DNA of 64,000 bases from the NCBI GenBank assembly GCA_948099385.1, contig CANUEZ040000165.1, positions 7,782,001 through 7,846,000 on the forward strand, in the 5' to 3' direction. Positions 44,666-57,645 of the stretch are shown here, in pieces. The position numbers and the translations under genes are program-made. Source of the stretch: Fasciola hepatica. Taxonomy: Eukaryota; Platyhelminthes; Trematoda; Plagiorchiida; Fasciolidae. Positions within the stretch are counted from its first letter, which is position 1. Each line of letters starts with the position of its first letter. The notes beneath the pieces were generated by a model, which was given only the letters and a program-made list of their open reading frames with translations, was not told the origin of the DNA and did not search any database.

Positions 44666-47600
44666 GACAGTTACCTATAAAGCGGGATATTTGTTTAGTA
44701 CGAAAGAATTTGACTCGATTTACACATGAGATCAATTCTTTCTTGTGTGGAATTTGAATGTACCTAATTCGTCTGAATTTTCTTTCCAAAATAGTGGAAC
44801 TGAGACACTGACGAATAACCTGTTATCTGACAGTCTTATAGTCTGAATAACACTGTGAGACACCTAAGGGGAGGAAGGCGTTTTCGAAAATTACATTCAC
44901 TAAGTTAGTCATGTGACTGATGTTGGGGGATTGTGGGTACAGGTGTTTGGGAAAGGAAAGAATGTTATTTCGAAGAGTGAAAGAACAGAAAATATTAGCG
45001 GGTATTCCAAAATGGAATCAGATCACCCTTTTTGATCAGTTGTAATGGTATCTGGTCAAGTCATTTAGTAACATGGACAGTTGCCTCCTGTCTGCATGCC
45101 GATGTTGGTGCTAAACCAGGGAAGTCAAAATGACCGGGTAAGTAGTCCTGGAAACAAATACTAGTCGCAACTGACCGATCTGTCATCCGTCATCTGTGGT
45201 CTTTGAATCACTTCTGACACATTCAATCGAACTCTGCCGATTACTATGAAAGTTTTCTTCACTTTTGCTTCCTGTTCCCTGTCGATGGGATGAGCAATAG
45301 CCGAGCTAGCACGGTTTTCTTTACCCAGCAAATTTGACCTGTTCCTCCACGTGAAATCTGAGGTTGTCAGAAAACCAGGTAGAGTAGATTCACTTCAAGA
45401 TAGAATAATTTTCCTCAACATGAAGAGTGATAATTCACCAGGGAAAGGTTGTTCAAGTCTTCCTATAGTGTATTCTACGATAGTGACTTGCATGGAAATA
45501 ACATTCCCAATCCACCCTCTCTCGTTTTGTACATTTAACCTATCCAGTAACAAATGGTTTTCTCGGTCACATCTCTTCCCTTCACTATTCTGCTCCGATC
45601 CGGTGGCCGGGGCTGTGACACGAATCTGGGACAGACAGCTGGTTAGTTAGAAAGAGGATGATAGAAAGATAGAGGTACAGAGGGACGGGAGGGAGATGGG
45701 TGAACAAGGTGAACCTTCTCATGCCGCGTCTTCTATTCCACTGGCTAAGTCTGACAATAAGACACGACTAAAAGGATGCCTCTGAGGTGGGGAAAACTTA
45801 ACATGTGTGGTGAACCAGGCAAAATGCAAAAAAGCCAAGTGCATTGAACCGAACCAAAATGCGCCGATCCGATCCGGATCAAAGAGGTACGTCAACACAC
45901 CGACAAAAATCAACTATTTATTCAGTAGTGCATCATTTGCGAGCCTTCCCGTCCCACATTTCCGTGCGTGATCCGAGTTGGGAAAAAAACTTTTCTTCTT
46001 TGCTCCTTCTATCTGCTCGCATGAATGTGTGTGTGTGTGTGTTTGTGCATTTTGCCACATTCCCACGGCTCGGGCCTGGAACATCCTCGTCGCAATTTTC
46101 TTGATAACCGAATCGGGTCCATTTGTGATGTAGTGGATATATTTAGATTTATGAAATTTAAAAACTGTCAAAGACACAAACACGCTCACGAAACACCAGT
46201 TTGTCATTATTATCCCCTTCTCCGGAAAAGGATCAAAATGATTTGAAGGTCCTCAATGATCAGATATACTTTGAAGGACGCATTTGTAGCTCTCACGAAA
46301 TGAACTGACTGGACAATTCAAAATGAAAATAACTGCGAAAGAAAGTTGGGACGGTGAACAAAGAACTGCTTAGCAGTTTTATATGGGAGATGATGAACAG
46401 GAATTCATTTTACGAGTGGCCTTACCAATTAGCAGTATACCGTTAGAGAATCGAAAATACGCCAATCTGGTAAGAACTTGAATGACGCGGGGCATGCTTT
46501 CGGAATTACCTTATCCCCAAAGTGCTGGTTTGTAGGCCAGGCTTACTATGATCTCTACTTTATGCATAGTGAGTGACAAATAATCTACAGGAAATTTGCA
46601 GAAAGCACCAAAACTTAATGTGCGATTGAGCGAGGAATAAACTATTAACCCATCTATAGGCACTCACTCTTATTTCCTAAAGATATTTCTTCGAACTGTT
46701 GCTCAAAATGTCTAGTAGGTGAACGATGAAATCACTGCCAGCTATTTTGTGCCTCATCACGTGGCCCACTTTCATCTGGTGATTCTAGCCTTTTGCTTTT
46801 ATGCGGCTAGCTCTTGCGAGTGGACGAACAGGCTTCATGGACATCCAAGATGGTACCCGCCCGTGACCGGCTTGTGTGGAAGGACTGTTCATGAAGAATC
46901 ATGGGAATTAAGTATTAAGTGATGTCTTCAGCGTCACTCGGCATTTTGTTCGAGGTAGCAGCTCTAGTTTGTGCACAACCAAACCCCCTTTTGTCGGCCA
47001 CCTGACGTTTGTGTGTCGGGAGCTGGTGACCGAACTGGCGGTTCACATGCCTTTTCAGTAGCCCTCTGTCATCAATTTGTTTGAAAGTGTTGGCCGTTTG
47101 ATGAAATTATCCCGTGAGCAGCCTAATAAATTGTGCACCTTTGCAGCAAGACCCCGTACGATAAAACAGTCACAAGAATACTATCCTGGAAAGCTGTGAT
47201 GATGTCACCCCCGTCTCTCTCACGTACATACACACTCCACGGTGGCTTGTGATGGTGAAGCTCTGTTGATCGGCGAATATAAAACCTAAGTATCGAGATC
47301 CGATTAATTTCGGAGTTGTGCTTGATTGACTCATTAATATGAAAGAACTTTGACATTCTTACAGGGTTCATCACTGAAGGTCATAGTTTACTAAGATTTA
47401 GAGATTTCCTGTGAATTCGTACTGGATAGTTGTTGCGGTAGATCTACTGTGATCGGTTATGCGTACGCGGAATAACATCTCAGAAAAATGAATGCATCGC
47501 CTCTTGAGGGGAACTTCAATGAAACGGTAAATGAACGTTTGCCTCCAGTATTTTCCAGAATATTCCTGATCCCAGAATACTGATATCCTCGATGCACCAT

Positions 47601-49185
47601 TTTCAACGACTGGGTGAAGCAGCAACTAACAGAGGAGACTTATTTCTCACCATGGCCGATCACATCGGAGGCTGTGTGAGAGTCATCCCTTCGTGTTTCG
47701 ACTGCACACCTCTTTGAGGTGAAAAGGCCCGGGTGCAGACCGTGGGTGTGGGGGAAGATGTGCACCACTTTCGAGCTCTAACAAAAGCGAAGCTCCAGTC
47801 CGGTGCTTCCGAGTGCACAGCTAATCGGATGACCTGAGATTTGCGCGTGCACGGTGGAGTATAGAGGACAGTCAGCCAAGCAAAGTATCAACTTTGCTGT
47901 AGGTAGCACACAAATTCATTCATGTCAGGCAATAAAGAAAACGCTCCAAAATCTAACTTAGGCCAGGTGATGAATAGAGGTCTGGGCTCTAGTATTATGC
48001 GGATTGCAAGACGAATGAGAAGTCCATAGCGATCGGGAACAGCTAAAAGTTTCCCCTCCCAAACTAGGAATAACTGATCGTGGAAATCGTGGGTGTAAGG
48101 TAATCAATCGAGTGGCTATAGAGGTTTAATGGTTTAAGCTGGTGGAAATTATTTAGAAAGCTGGAAAGAACATTTCAAAGAACTTTTTGTTGTTGCTGAA
48201 AAGCAAAATGGCAGTAACGCCGACACTAGTCGTGGTAAACTCAAGTGAGAGCTGTTTTACCTCGTGCACATAACGAATTCTGTGATTCAGGCTTTTTCGA
48301 TGAACCAATTCACTCATTTTGTGTCATCCGTTACAAAAGCACTCGATCGGAAGTTTTTGTTACACCAAATCATGTTCAACTATGTCAGTGTTTGGACGCG
48401 TGTTTGTGTGTGTTTGAGACATACCAGATGCATAGAAAAAATACTCTTCTCCAGAATTTACCAACACATCCGAAGGAACCAGTGTCTTCCTGGTACTATC
48501 CAGTCCAGTGATGCACGCAAAGCTGAAATGGGCCCATAGAGACGACCTAACCACGGCATTCCGGATCAGCACAGCACCACGAACTCGTCAACTGATAAAC
48601 TTCACACGAAAGCCGTGAGCATTGGCCGGAATAATTCGGTGGCTTTTTGTCCAGCAGGTATTTTTTACGCAAATGATATGACCCTAATGGTGTTAGCAGT
48701 AATATCATACTTCAGTTCATGCACCCACCATTTCCACTGCCCTTCTACGATATTGTTGGTTGTTTATTGTGTTTTTACTCTCGAACGACTGGTTTTCTAA
48801 TAGCTATTCCCTTGATTCATTGAAAAAACAGCTAGCTGTCAAACTCGCTCATCGTCATTCTGACTGTCACATTTTTCATGCATAATCGACCGGGTATAAA
48901 TTTTATTGAAGTTCACTTTTGAGAAAAAATTGTTTTTCAGTAGTTCTTTCGCACGCCGTCAACAGACTACTTGCGCACAAAAGTATGTGGTCGAGGAACT
49001 TCAACTTCCGTTGCCCAGGTTTGATCAAGTCCAAATGAATTCGTCGTCTTGTCACGTAGAAAGTGTACTCTAAATAAACCAATCAAAACATAACAAGGAC
49101 GACGAGGCTGGTGAGGACACTCGTATTTCAACGGCCAAATAAGTCAAGTCCATGAAACACACAATCATTTATATAGCCCCTTTTC
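44666..49185. other. no recognisable gene
   Basis: About 4.5 kb with frames under 100 codons and no domain I can name. A short (GT)n is at 46,026-46,042. At 48,170-48,215 a minor stretch (SWKEHFKELF) recalls the RTE linker before the RT and could be a scrap of that family. I cannot support more. Confidence 0.3.
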
Positions 49186-49189
49186 CAGA

Positions 49190-49520
49190 CTGTGCTGCAC
49201 CTGCGTTGCTCTTGCGGCTGCCCGAGTGTTTCGGCTGCTTTCTGGCCATTTGCCTGTGGCCGATAACTTGATTCTCGTGGGCACCATTTCTATTCGGCTG
49301 GTCCGATTGTCCCGGTTGACGGCTTGATCAGCAGCCTCTCACCTGGGCTATCTTAATAGTTGCCTGAGATCCCACTGTTTCCCATCTGCTAGTCCGTATG
49401 CTTCCTTTTGTCTGCTTCTGAAAGCCTCCGAGATATTCTCCGTCCGTTCTTTTGTCTGTGGCTGTCGGTTAGTTGGTCCGATCGGTTTTATCTTCATGTC
49501 GTTCTCTTGCCCCGGCATTC
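49190..49520 (-). pseudogene. unidentified coding-like segment, two frames
   Basis: The minus strand is rich in G and C compared with its surroundings. Two phases give protein-like wording: one reads PIGPTNRQPQTKERTENISE and QKEAYGLADGKQWDLRQLL before a stop, the other later reads QVIGHRQMARKQPKHSGSRK before a stop at about 49,180. It could be a decayed exon or an unrecognised element. I cannot name a family. Confidence 0.22.
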
Positions 49521-49808
49521 CCCGTTACAATAAGACAAGGATAATTTGATTGTGAAAAGTCTTCTCTCATGAGTGGTGTTCCATTCATGCCTTCTCGCAT
49601 GATCTTTTGCCCAGTGTCTCCGAAGCAATCCATAAAAGACTCGAGAACGAGTTACTAAAAGGCAATTGCTTCTCCTAATAAATTTTCTTATATGGTACGA
49701 TGGGTATTTTTCTTACATGGCATCATAACTTCTCTGTGCGTATTAAATGTGACATCATGATATGTGACGGGGGAGGATGACGGAGGAAGTAAGTCAAATG
49801 GATAGCTA

Positions 49809-50230
49809 GTGGCCAGACCACAGGTTACTAAAATCCCAGGTATGAGTAGTGATTTATATCACGGACGTTCAAATATATCCGCAAACAGGCTCAGTTTTAT
49901 TACTGATGTAGTCTTAGAGACCACATCGTTTTCTTGTAGTGTACGGTTCTTCACTGGTGATAATTTTTCAGGCCTGGAATATGCAGACAACATTGTGCTC
50001 TGAGGTTAACGCAATCCAGGTGAGTTGTTAGCTTCCTCGGTTAGCTGGAGTGACAGTGTTGAATAAAATGTTCAGAAAGCCTTCTACCTTCAAACTGCAC
50101 AATGAGCTTGCAGATCTGGGAATTTTCAGCTTCAGGGACCTCTTTGTATCGGTGGAGATAATGAATCGGTCAAGATAAACGTACTTTAAGGTAAACAGCC
50201 GTACGTCGGTACGAATCTCGATTATTAGCC
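49809..50230 (+). mobile_element. RTE-type retrotransposon, copy 4 (RT fragment)
   Basis: The frame ends with FITDVVLETTSFSCSVRFF and LEYADNIVL before a TGA at about 50,001. This aligns with the copy 1 region IDMVLETVVLS...YVEYADDIVLL, with the second catalytic Asp changed to Asn. The downstream bases to about 50,230 continue the match in shifted frames (SSVSWSDSV; KLHNELADLG). Same strand as the other RTE copies. Confidence 0.65.
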
Positions 50231-51671
50231 AACCACCGGGGGAGCCGGAAAGGAGAGAAGTAAGAACTGGACATTGCAAATGTTGTTGGAAATAGATGAC
50301 GGCAACGAAAGCTTCTTTTCCTTTGATCTGAATATAATTGCTTGTTTCTGTACACACACAAACACACAATAGACAATATCAGCTTCATGTAAAAGGACTT
50401 CAGAATGTGACACGGAGTTGCCTCTCTCTATTTTCTGGGACAGTTGCAGAGATTTTGCATCGGAGTTGACAAAAATCCTTCACTAGACTTGGGTAAACAA
50501 ACTGATCCAAAGAACTTGTGTGAATCGAATATAGTTCAAGGGTGAAGAACCCCAGTTAAATAACTATCTCGAAAGCTAAAACACATCGGGTCACGATGAC
50601 ATTGTCACGTTGGTCTGGAATGGATTCCTAACGTATACAGTGCTCAGTGAGGCCAGTTATTGATCCCCAGTAACGTTAAATTCCCGGCAATTTAATTATC
50701 GACTGCATTTTTGCTAGCAAAGTTTCACCAATATCAAACCAAGTCCATGGATCTGCTTCCCCGTTCATCTTATCACAGTGTGGTATGCACCCTAGAGATG
50801 AGGCCTAGCGAATACCAATTATCATGATAGTTCTGTTTGTTACTCGCAAATTGCTAGTAGCGAAAGTAGGAATATGATAAATCTCAACGAAATTGCTTTC
50901 GACTTTTCGGGACAATTGAAAGCTCGCGCAAACTTGGTTTACATAGCCGGATGCATGCTAGTAAAGCGTAAAAGCACGAATAATCAACCCCCTTGTGGAA
51001 GTGATTTTTGCTGGTATCGCTTCTCATAGTAAGCTGGCTAATCATTGCGACCGTTTTCGTTAGACTCGGTCACAGAATTGCCTTAAAATTACAAGTCCAA
51101 TATGCAATGAATAACAAAATTCATTAGCAAATTAATAAACTGGGATCGTATGCTGAGAGTCTGTGATACTTAAAGGGCTCACATATTCCCACGATCCAGT
51201 GGTAAAAATATCTCGCATCTTGTCTATTTACTAAGCACACAGTGCACCGAAGGTTACCAGCTGCAGATGAAACGGAAGAGGCGAAAAAATTATTTGTTAC
51301 AACCACAAATATGCTTTCATTTGTCTAGCACTATGCATACGGATGCCTGAAGTGATGTATCGGAAAAACATTTCTTCCTGTTGCAAGCTTTCTAATGAAT
51401 CCATGGGCATATTCAGTGGTCATTGTTTTTGTTATTATTAAAGTATGATTCCCCTTGTCGATGTACTTATCCCAACCTGGGCAGAAGCCGAGCCTGATAG
51501 CAACGTTTACTTGAGCCGAATCGTGTCTAAAGTAGTGTTCGTTAACCGCATGGCTGATCATGATCAAGATCGTTAGAAGTAAACTCATTTTAGGCTGACG
51601 ATTAAAGAAGACTAAGCGACTGAAGACTCCACTTGATGTATAAGAAAGTTTGATCTATTTGTATTAACTAA
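50231..51671. other. no recognisable gene
   Basis: Nothing identified. Frames are under 90 codons. Confidence 0.35.
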
Positions 51672-51884
51672 AAAGCCACCGGTTTACCACACGTGTTTTC
51701 AAATCCCGCAAAAATTGACGATCTTCAACTCCCCGTTCTGTCTGTCAGTCCTGGTCAAGCCGTCTTCTCCGCGGACCCACCGATCCCGATTCCGGTTTTT
51801 TCATCGTTGGTTCCTTATCCATTCGAAAATTTCCCTTTGATTGCGGACCCCTACCAGAAGTATATTGCGCCTGTGTCGATCTAG
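51672..51884 (+). CDS. candidate exon, Pro-rich, unknown
   Basis: An open frame from just after a TAA at 51,669-51,671 to a TAG at 51,882-51,884. It has a natural-looking Pro/Val/Phe-rich composition, for example LQLPVLSVSPGQAVFSADPP and YPFENFPLIADPYQKY. Codon third positions are varied and it is not a simple repeat. The AAAAG just before it could be a splice acceptor but lacks a strong pyrimidine tract. No family is recognised and chance remains likely. Confidence 0.25.
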   Translation, partial: KATGLPHVFSNPAKIDDLQLPVLSVSPGQAVFSADPPIPIPVFSSLVPYPFENFPLIADPYQKYIAPVSI

Positions 51885-53455
51885 TATGATATATTCAGCC
51901 AGATGAGTTCAATCCAAAGCAAAATCCATTCAGTTCAAAGTGCAATAGGTAAAACAAAGTTTATTTTCATACAACCAGCATCATCCTACAAATACGGTTC
52001 ATTCCACCTCAGACTTTGATTGCATTAAAAGCCTGTCGATTTTGGCAATAAACCTTCGATCGGGCTGCTACCTAACAGGATTTGGCACTCTAATGATAAT
52101 TATCCAGGGCTTTGTAGTTCATCTGTTGATTTTATGTGTTTCTCTTTAGGTTTACCACCTAGAGAAATACGGTTAATTATCTTATAACAAAAAAGTGGGG
52201 GTTCATCTATTGATATTCACTTATCTATTAGTCGCGTTTATTCATGAATATCAAACTGCTATTCATTATTCTATAGACCGTTTGAAGAGCTATGATGATG
52301 TATTTTTAGAGTTCTAAAGGCAGCTCCTCTCTCTGTACTCTTCGCAAAATCTTATTCAAGGTTATCACATTTTGACAATCGTTGGGCTACGATTTCTGAC
52401 TGAAGTGAATAGCACATTCCAAAGATACGGACAAACATGGCATTTTGTCATGCTGAGTATTTTTCCATCCCGCTAGCTCTGATGTAGAACGTTTTTAGTA
52501 AATGAAACCAGCCATAGCCGTTGCGGGTGGAACAGAGCACTGAATTCTTTTTGAAATTGGTCAGATTGGTAAGAGTTGTCGGCCACGGCGGTGTTTGAAT
52601 ACTCCCATAGACGGAAACCACGTTGTGGTACCACTTGCTTTTCATCATCTGAGCTACGGCAACACAAATGATTATTTGTCACAGTAGGTACCGAATACGT
52701 AATTCTAATCAAATAACTGTCACCCATCTTCAAAACTGCATTAAGTGAGCTTTCTTGTCACTCGGCCGGACAAAATATAATGATAAATGACGGTCGTCGT
52801 CGACTTTGCTCATATAGATCAGGTACACTTATTCAGCTTCAACCTTCTTAGCTCAGCCTGCCAACAACAACAATGTTTCGTTGAGAATAGATACCGAAGT
52901 GGGTGAGAAGTACAAAAGTCTACTTGAAAGGAGAGTTTCTATTATGGATTTCGGGTTTATTCACCCTTGATTCGCGAAGTTATGACTGAGATGAACTTAG
53001 TTTCAGTGGTTTACTGCATAATTCTATGCTAACCCGTATGTAGTATATTGAGGTGATAATTATTTTTTGTTCTTGGTGGCTTAAACTGTCATTTAGATCA
53101 GTATGTCACTGTTGACAGGCAGGTCACCCCAGCTGGTGATATCAGCCGTTTTTAACCTGTGCCTAGCTCAGTGGCTTGAAGCCTATACAAATCGCCAACG
53201 TAACCACACAAACCATTACTAATGAGAGTCGTTGAATATAAATAACGTGCTTCACAGCAGCCATCACTGGGATGCTATGGTATACATGACACAACTGCAT
53301 CTGGTGGTGTCCTTCCTTGGTCGTGCTCAATCTGGCCGGAATCATGAGTTCTTATATTAGATTAAGTCTAGTGCGAAAAAATTATCTGACATCTTCAAGC
53401 CTATCGATGTGCACTATATGCGTCGCAGTTCTGAAGAGCTTTTATTGACCATCAG
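51885..53455. other. no recognisable gene
   Basis: A minus-strand frame at 52,733-52,473 (86 codons) is unassigned. Nothing else is seen. Confidence 0.35.
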
Positions 53456-53640
53456 AGTCATGGATAGTAAAACAATCCATCATCCTTGATATTTTATGGA
53501 TTGAAAGTGCATTGGATGGACTGAGTACCACTGAAGATGAAATGGAAGCAAATTCAGTTGACACTGTCGGTGGCAACTCATCTGGACCATTGGCGTCGTC
53601 ATCTCCCGTGATTAACTCTACATATACTTCCAAGGAATAA
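53456..53640 (+). CDS. candidate terminal exon, acidic/Ser-rich, unknown
   Basis: After TTTTATTGACCATCAG, a plausible splice acceptor, a frame runs to a TAA at 53,638-53,640. It includes LDGLSTTEDEMEANSVDTVG and GPLASSSPVINSTYTSKE, which look like a disordered protein tail. The minus strand is open too, which weakens the case. No family is recognised. Confidence 0.22.
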
Positions 53641-54216
53641 ATCACTTACTGGCACGCCCTCTTTCAGTCTTCTTTTAGCTTCAGTACCATTAGTCTTGGT
53701 GATTATCTTCTGGGTCCGCTAGTTTGTTCCACTGGCTTTCAACTTGCAACGTCATATTTAAAGTTGAGCAGCATGCGGACATGAGCTTGGTTTCATCATC
53801 AGTTCTGACTTCTACTCTATTTTGCCTACTAACATGTATTTAGGTAGTACGTTGCGAGTTTCAATGAAAACACTTTTCTCCATTACAGTGTGTTCATAAA
53901 AGTGTTCCCGGATTTTTCGAGCACTCTACAACGAAACAGCCTGACTGGGTAAGGGGCAACCCCAAAAAGCGAGAGACGGAAAGTTTTCACCCATATGATC
54001 ACCACTGAGATTACCGCCAGTTGCTCATTTGGTAGGGTATGTCCGGGCAGCGGGAATTTACTCTTTCATTTTGTACGAAAATTCCCGCAGAACAAATTCA
54101 AAACAAAACAGCTTGGCGATGAAGCTTGTTTCCAGCCATTCGTACTCAGATGTTTACCTAACATTAAAAATTATTCACAGAAGTGCGAAGGGGAAGGACA
54201 ATCCTGATCTGTCTTG

Positions 54217-54220
<4 letters not shown>
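53641..54220. other. no recognisable gene
   Basis: Nothing supported before the (TG)n array. Confidence 0.4.

Positions 54221-54293
<73 letters not shown>
54221..54293 (+). repeat. (GT)n microsatellite
   Basis: Seventy-three bases of uninterrupted GT, the longest dinucleotide array in the window. The Cys-Val frame over it is an artefact. Confidence 0.98.
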
Positions 54294-54296
<3 letters not shown>

Positions 54297-54419
54297 TTAA
54301 TCACCGTGAAAAATAATCGAGTGGTTTTGACCGCTATTTATGGAAATTTTCATGACGAAACTTGAATATAGCCATCTCAATACAACCATTAAGGACTACA
54401 CCTTACAAAGGCGGTAGCT

Positions 54420-55345
54420 TACCGATATCCTGTGTGTGGTAGATACTAGATTTGATGCAAATCTACTACCTAACGGTTTTAACACAAGCTATCCAAATGC
54501 TAAATTCACTTTAAAAATGAAAGTGGAAGTCTACCTTGCTTAAATATCTGCGTAAGCCGTCGGAGTAATCTTTCCGTTAGGTTATCAGTGTATATGACAG
54601 CAACGTGGAACAGAGAATACGTTCGTTTACACTCATCACTCAAAGTGAAGAAAAATCTAGTGCGTTGCTTCATTAACAGAGCAAGTAAAATCCGCACGGA
54701 AGACACAGTAGAAATCGAACTTTATTTTCTGCTGAGAGCTTCCATAAAAAAAGGCTATCATGAAAGGCTTATGGACAGTACGATGTAGCGACATGAAGTT
54801 AGACCAAGACAGACAGTAGTCGAGAAGAGGCCCTTATATGTCCGTTTATCATTCAAAGAAGATACGGAAACTGAAGTTATTCAACGAAGACTAACAGGAG
54901 TAGTCAACAGAACATTCTGCTCCGCACAACTACAAATTGTGTTTGAGTCCAAACCGATCGTGTGTTTCCGACTGAAGGATAGAGTGTCAGATTCTGCAGC
55001 ATCTTTCTGTGAATTTTCATTCACCTGTTTCTGTGGAACTAGGTACGATGGCAGCACGACTCGGCGCTTATCCAAACTTATTTTTGAACACCACCCGGTG
55101 TGGCTGAATACAGGAGCAATTAAGACAATTACAAGTGCATTGTGTTCACCCCTTTGGAGTTAAATTACTCAGTAGAGGTGATGAACACTTTTACACCGTT
55201 TACCATGTCCGAGACAGGCAATTACAGTTTGTCAAGTGTCGCATCTTAGTCACAGCCGAGGCCATGAGTATTCGTCTTTACAATCCTCCTCTGTGTGCTC
55301 AGAAGTAATCTGTGCAAGCACTTAGGCTCCCATGGCTCACTTATT
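54420..55345 (+). pseudogene. Penelope-like element: end of RT and GIY-YIG endonuclease region
   Basis: Pieces in order: LLPNGFNTSYPNAKFTLKMK (RT palm end, about 54,465), VYMTATWNREYVRLHSSLKV and NLVRCFINRASKI (thumb and connector, from 54,588), LYVRLSFKEDTE..VIQRRL (about 54,835), then FSFTCFCGTRYDGSTTRRLS (about 55,012-55,071). That last block is the GIY-YIG endonuclease signature, with Y-D-G-S-T standing for the usual 'YIG.T'. It continues with an EH block, then RQLQFVKCRILVTAEAMSIR and LPWLT near 55,325. The order is diagnostic of Penelope-like retroelements. Stops at 54,786 and elsewhere make it inactive, and the RT catalytic box upstream is not readable. Confidence 0.78.
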
Positions 55346-56047
55346 GCTTCCGATCACGTGTGCAAGCACGCGAACCTTCTTCACTGATCATTTTCACACA
55401 CACTCAAGCGCGTACTCAGACAGATCAGGATTGTCGTTCACCTTTGCAGTTTCGCGAGTCACATTAAATGTTACTTATTGGTATGAGTACGAATAACTGA
55501 AAACGAGCTTGTTCGTTACGTTATTTTGCATCGTTTCGGTTGAGGTGAGAAAATTTAGACGCAAACCAACTATGAGTGGATTTTCAGTACCACAGCGAGA
55601 GTTGAAACTATTCTGCCCATAGTTTTTAAGTAGTCTTTGAGTGTACAGAAATGGTACTGTTATAGTGATGAGCCATTTTGTTCGTTTTTTGTAGGTGGTG
55701 GGACAAGCGTTTCCAGAGACTAGTTTTGTGGATCATTTTCCAGTCATCTAGCAAAGAATCCTTTTACACAGCACATTCCCATAGTGGCAATTCGGCCGTC
55801 TGTGAAAAGCTAGCTGGGTGGAAACTGAAGCAGTTAGATCCTTTGTGAATTTAAACAAACGTGATTGAAGACAAAAGCTGCGACTGATGATAACTTTTTG
55901 TTTGTCCTCATCGAGCTCGAGCTACGGAGAAAAATGATACGGGTTACCTGGAAGTGTGAAATAAAGTGACAGGCTTGTGATTGCATGTGTTTTAACGGGT
56001 GGATAAGCATCGAACATTGAGTACTTTCAAACGATGAGATGGAAGAT
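55346..56047. other. no recognisable gene
   Basis: Nothing identified. Confidence 0.35.
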
Positions 56048-56432
56048 TTCAGTGGTGATTCTGTCCTATTCATATAAAGTTCCAGAAATTCTATTTGGTC
56101 CAATCACTGTCCGTTTGTTCAGTGTACATTCCAATCGGCATCCATGCATTTCCGAACACAAACAAATACACTATGCGTGTATGACTCACCTCAGTGCAAC
56201 CCCGAATATTGATCATAGAAGTACGCATGTCTCTCGCCCATGATCCACTTACATTTCAAGTAACGCTATCTGGCAAGTCTGTGACCACCAATCACATTGC
56301 TCGAGAATCATTACCTGTGCGCACATACGTTCCGTTACGTATTTCATGCCTGTATGAATGCCTTGTTTTATAAGCTAAGTTACCAATAAATTTCAGTACC
56401 AGTTGGTGTGTCTTCTGATTCCGGGCAATTTG
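56048..56432 (+). repeat. dispersed repeat family A, copy 2
   Basis: Same order of blocks as 1,088-1,478: GTGATTCTGTCC, CCGTTTGTTCAGT, AGAAGTACGCATG, CACCAATCAC, AATTTCAGTACCAG, TCTTCTGATTCCG. Confidence 0.65.
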
Positions 56433-57299
56433 ATCATCACCATTTCCTCCTCGGTTCTGTGCGGAGAAAGTTTGCTTCCGTTTTCGGGTGAATCTGGTGA
56501 CTGACGGTTGTTATTTTTCGAAGCCACCTACAATTTCGAAATTGAAAAAGCTTTGAAAATACCTTCGGAAATGTTTTTATTCCAATCGTGATCGGGGTTT
56601 TGTGAGCATTTTTTGTTGTGGCTTTCAACCAGGGATTTGTCCTTTGCTAACGAAAAGCAATGCACCAAAGGGAGAAAACCGCACGCCATACTAAGACTCA
56701 GTGGATATGCTTCACCATGTCCGATAACAAGGTCCTGTGGATTACTTACGGAACAACGAATTTTTACTCACTGCTACAAAATGACTGGCCATAGGTGTAC
56801 TAATACCAATTATATGTAATTGGATGCTCGGTCACATCAAATACTTTTCCGACAAAGTTCACCTGCTACATACAGAGCACGGAATAACTGTTGTCAGTAA
56901 AAGAAGTCTACAAGTTAAATGTTTATGATCCACGAACAGTAGAGCAGGGGTCAACTTTTTAAACGCGAAACAAAGCAAAACTCAATGAATACCTGAGGAG
57001 CGACGTTCTGGAGCATAAGACCCGATGTGTGTTTTATGGAGTGTTATCGAGAAGCACTCCCTTACATCAACAACATGAACATCTAGCTTCCCAATCCACA
57101 GCTGTTATTCAAGATGCGACAGAACTCATACCGTAGGAGACACAAAGACCTGTTGAACAAGTTCGCAATTCTCTTCACGTTAGCACCTATAGATCGACAA
57201 GGGTAATGATCATTCAAGCGGGATCACCATTCTACTCATGAATGAAGACCACCGAAGCACTGAGTAGCTGTTCCATCTAGCCTGATAGGAAAATTGCAT
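56433..57299. other. no recognisable gene
   Basis: Nothing identified. Confidence 0.35.
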
Positions 57300-57385
57300 C
57301 TACCGGGCATCTAATCAGAATCGAACCCGAGATGCTTGATAGAGAGTCACTCACATCACCACTAGGCTAGCCAAGCTGATTCTCA
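57300..57385 (-). repeat. tRNA-like SINE head, minus strand
   Basis: The minus strand reads TTGGCTAGCCTAGTGGTGATG (A box/D arm) and, about 40 bases on, CTCGGGTTCGATTCTGAT (B box), as in a tRNA gene. The rest of the cloverleaf does not pair well and no tail is evident, so I take it as a SINE head or tRNA pseudogene. Its sequence differs from SINE families 1 and 2. Confidence 0.6.
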
Positions 57386-57545
57386 GTGGTCTGCTGTAAG
57401 TCGACTTCATATCATCAGTCACCCGTCGATTGCTGGCCCAGTCATTCACGGGGTAGACAAATCCTATCACATAGGTGATCGCAGCAGCGACCTACGTGAA
57501 AGCAAGACAATACCCCTTATCTGTAGACTTTGCCAACTAAGTCAG

Positions 57546-57645
57546 TTTCAGCGGTGGGAAATCAGCACCGATTAGTATTAGATCCGTCAGTGCTGAAAAA
57601 AGTGCGCATGGTGCTTGATGAATCATTTTATCAGCTATTCAAAGT
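57546..57645 (+). repeat. SINE family 1, degraded 3' part
   Basis: Carries TTTCAGCGGTGGGAAATC and the tail GTGCTTGATGAATCATTTTATC seen at the ends of the copies at 19,090 and 44,640. The ribozyme part is not readable. Confidence 0.45.

Noticed and set aside
48170..48240. An RTE linker fragment (SWKEHFKELF)
   Set aside because: Only about ten residues match and no neighbouring RTE sequence is recognisable.
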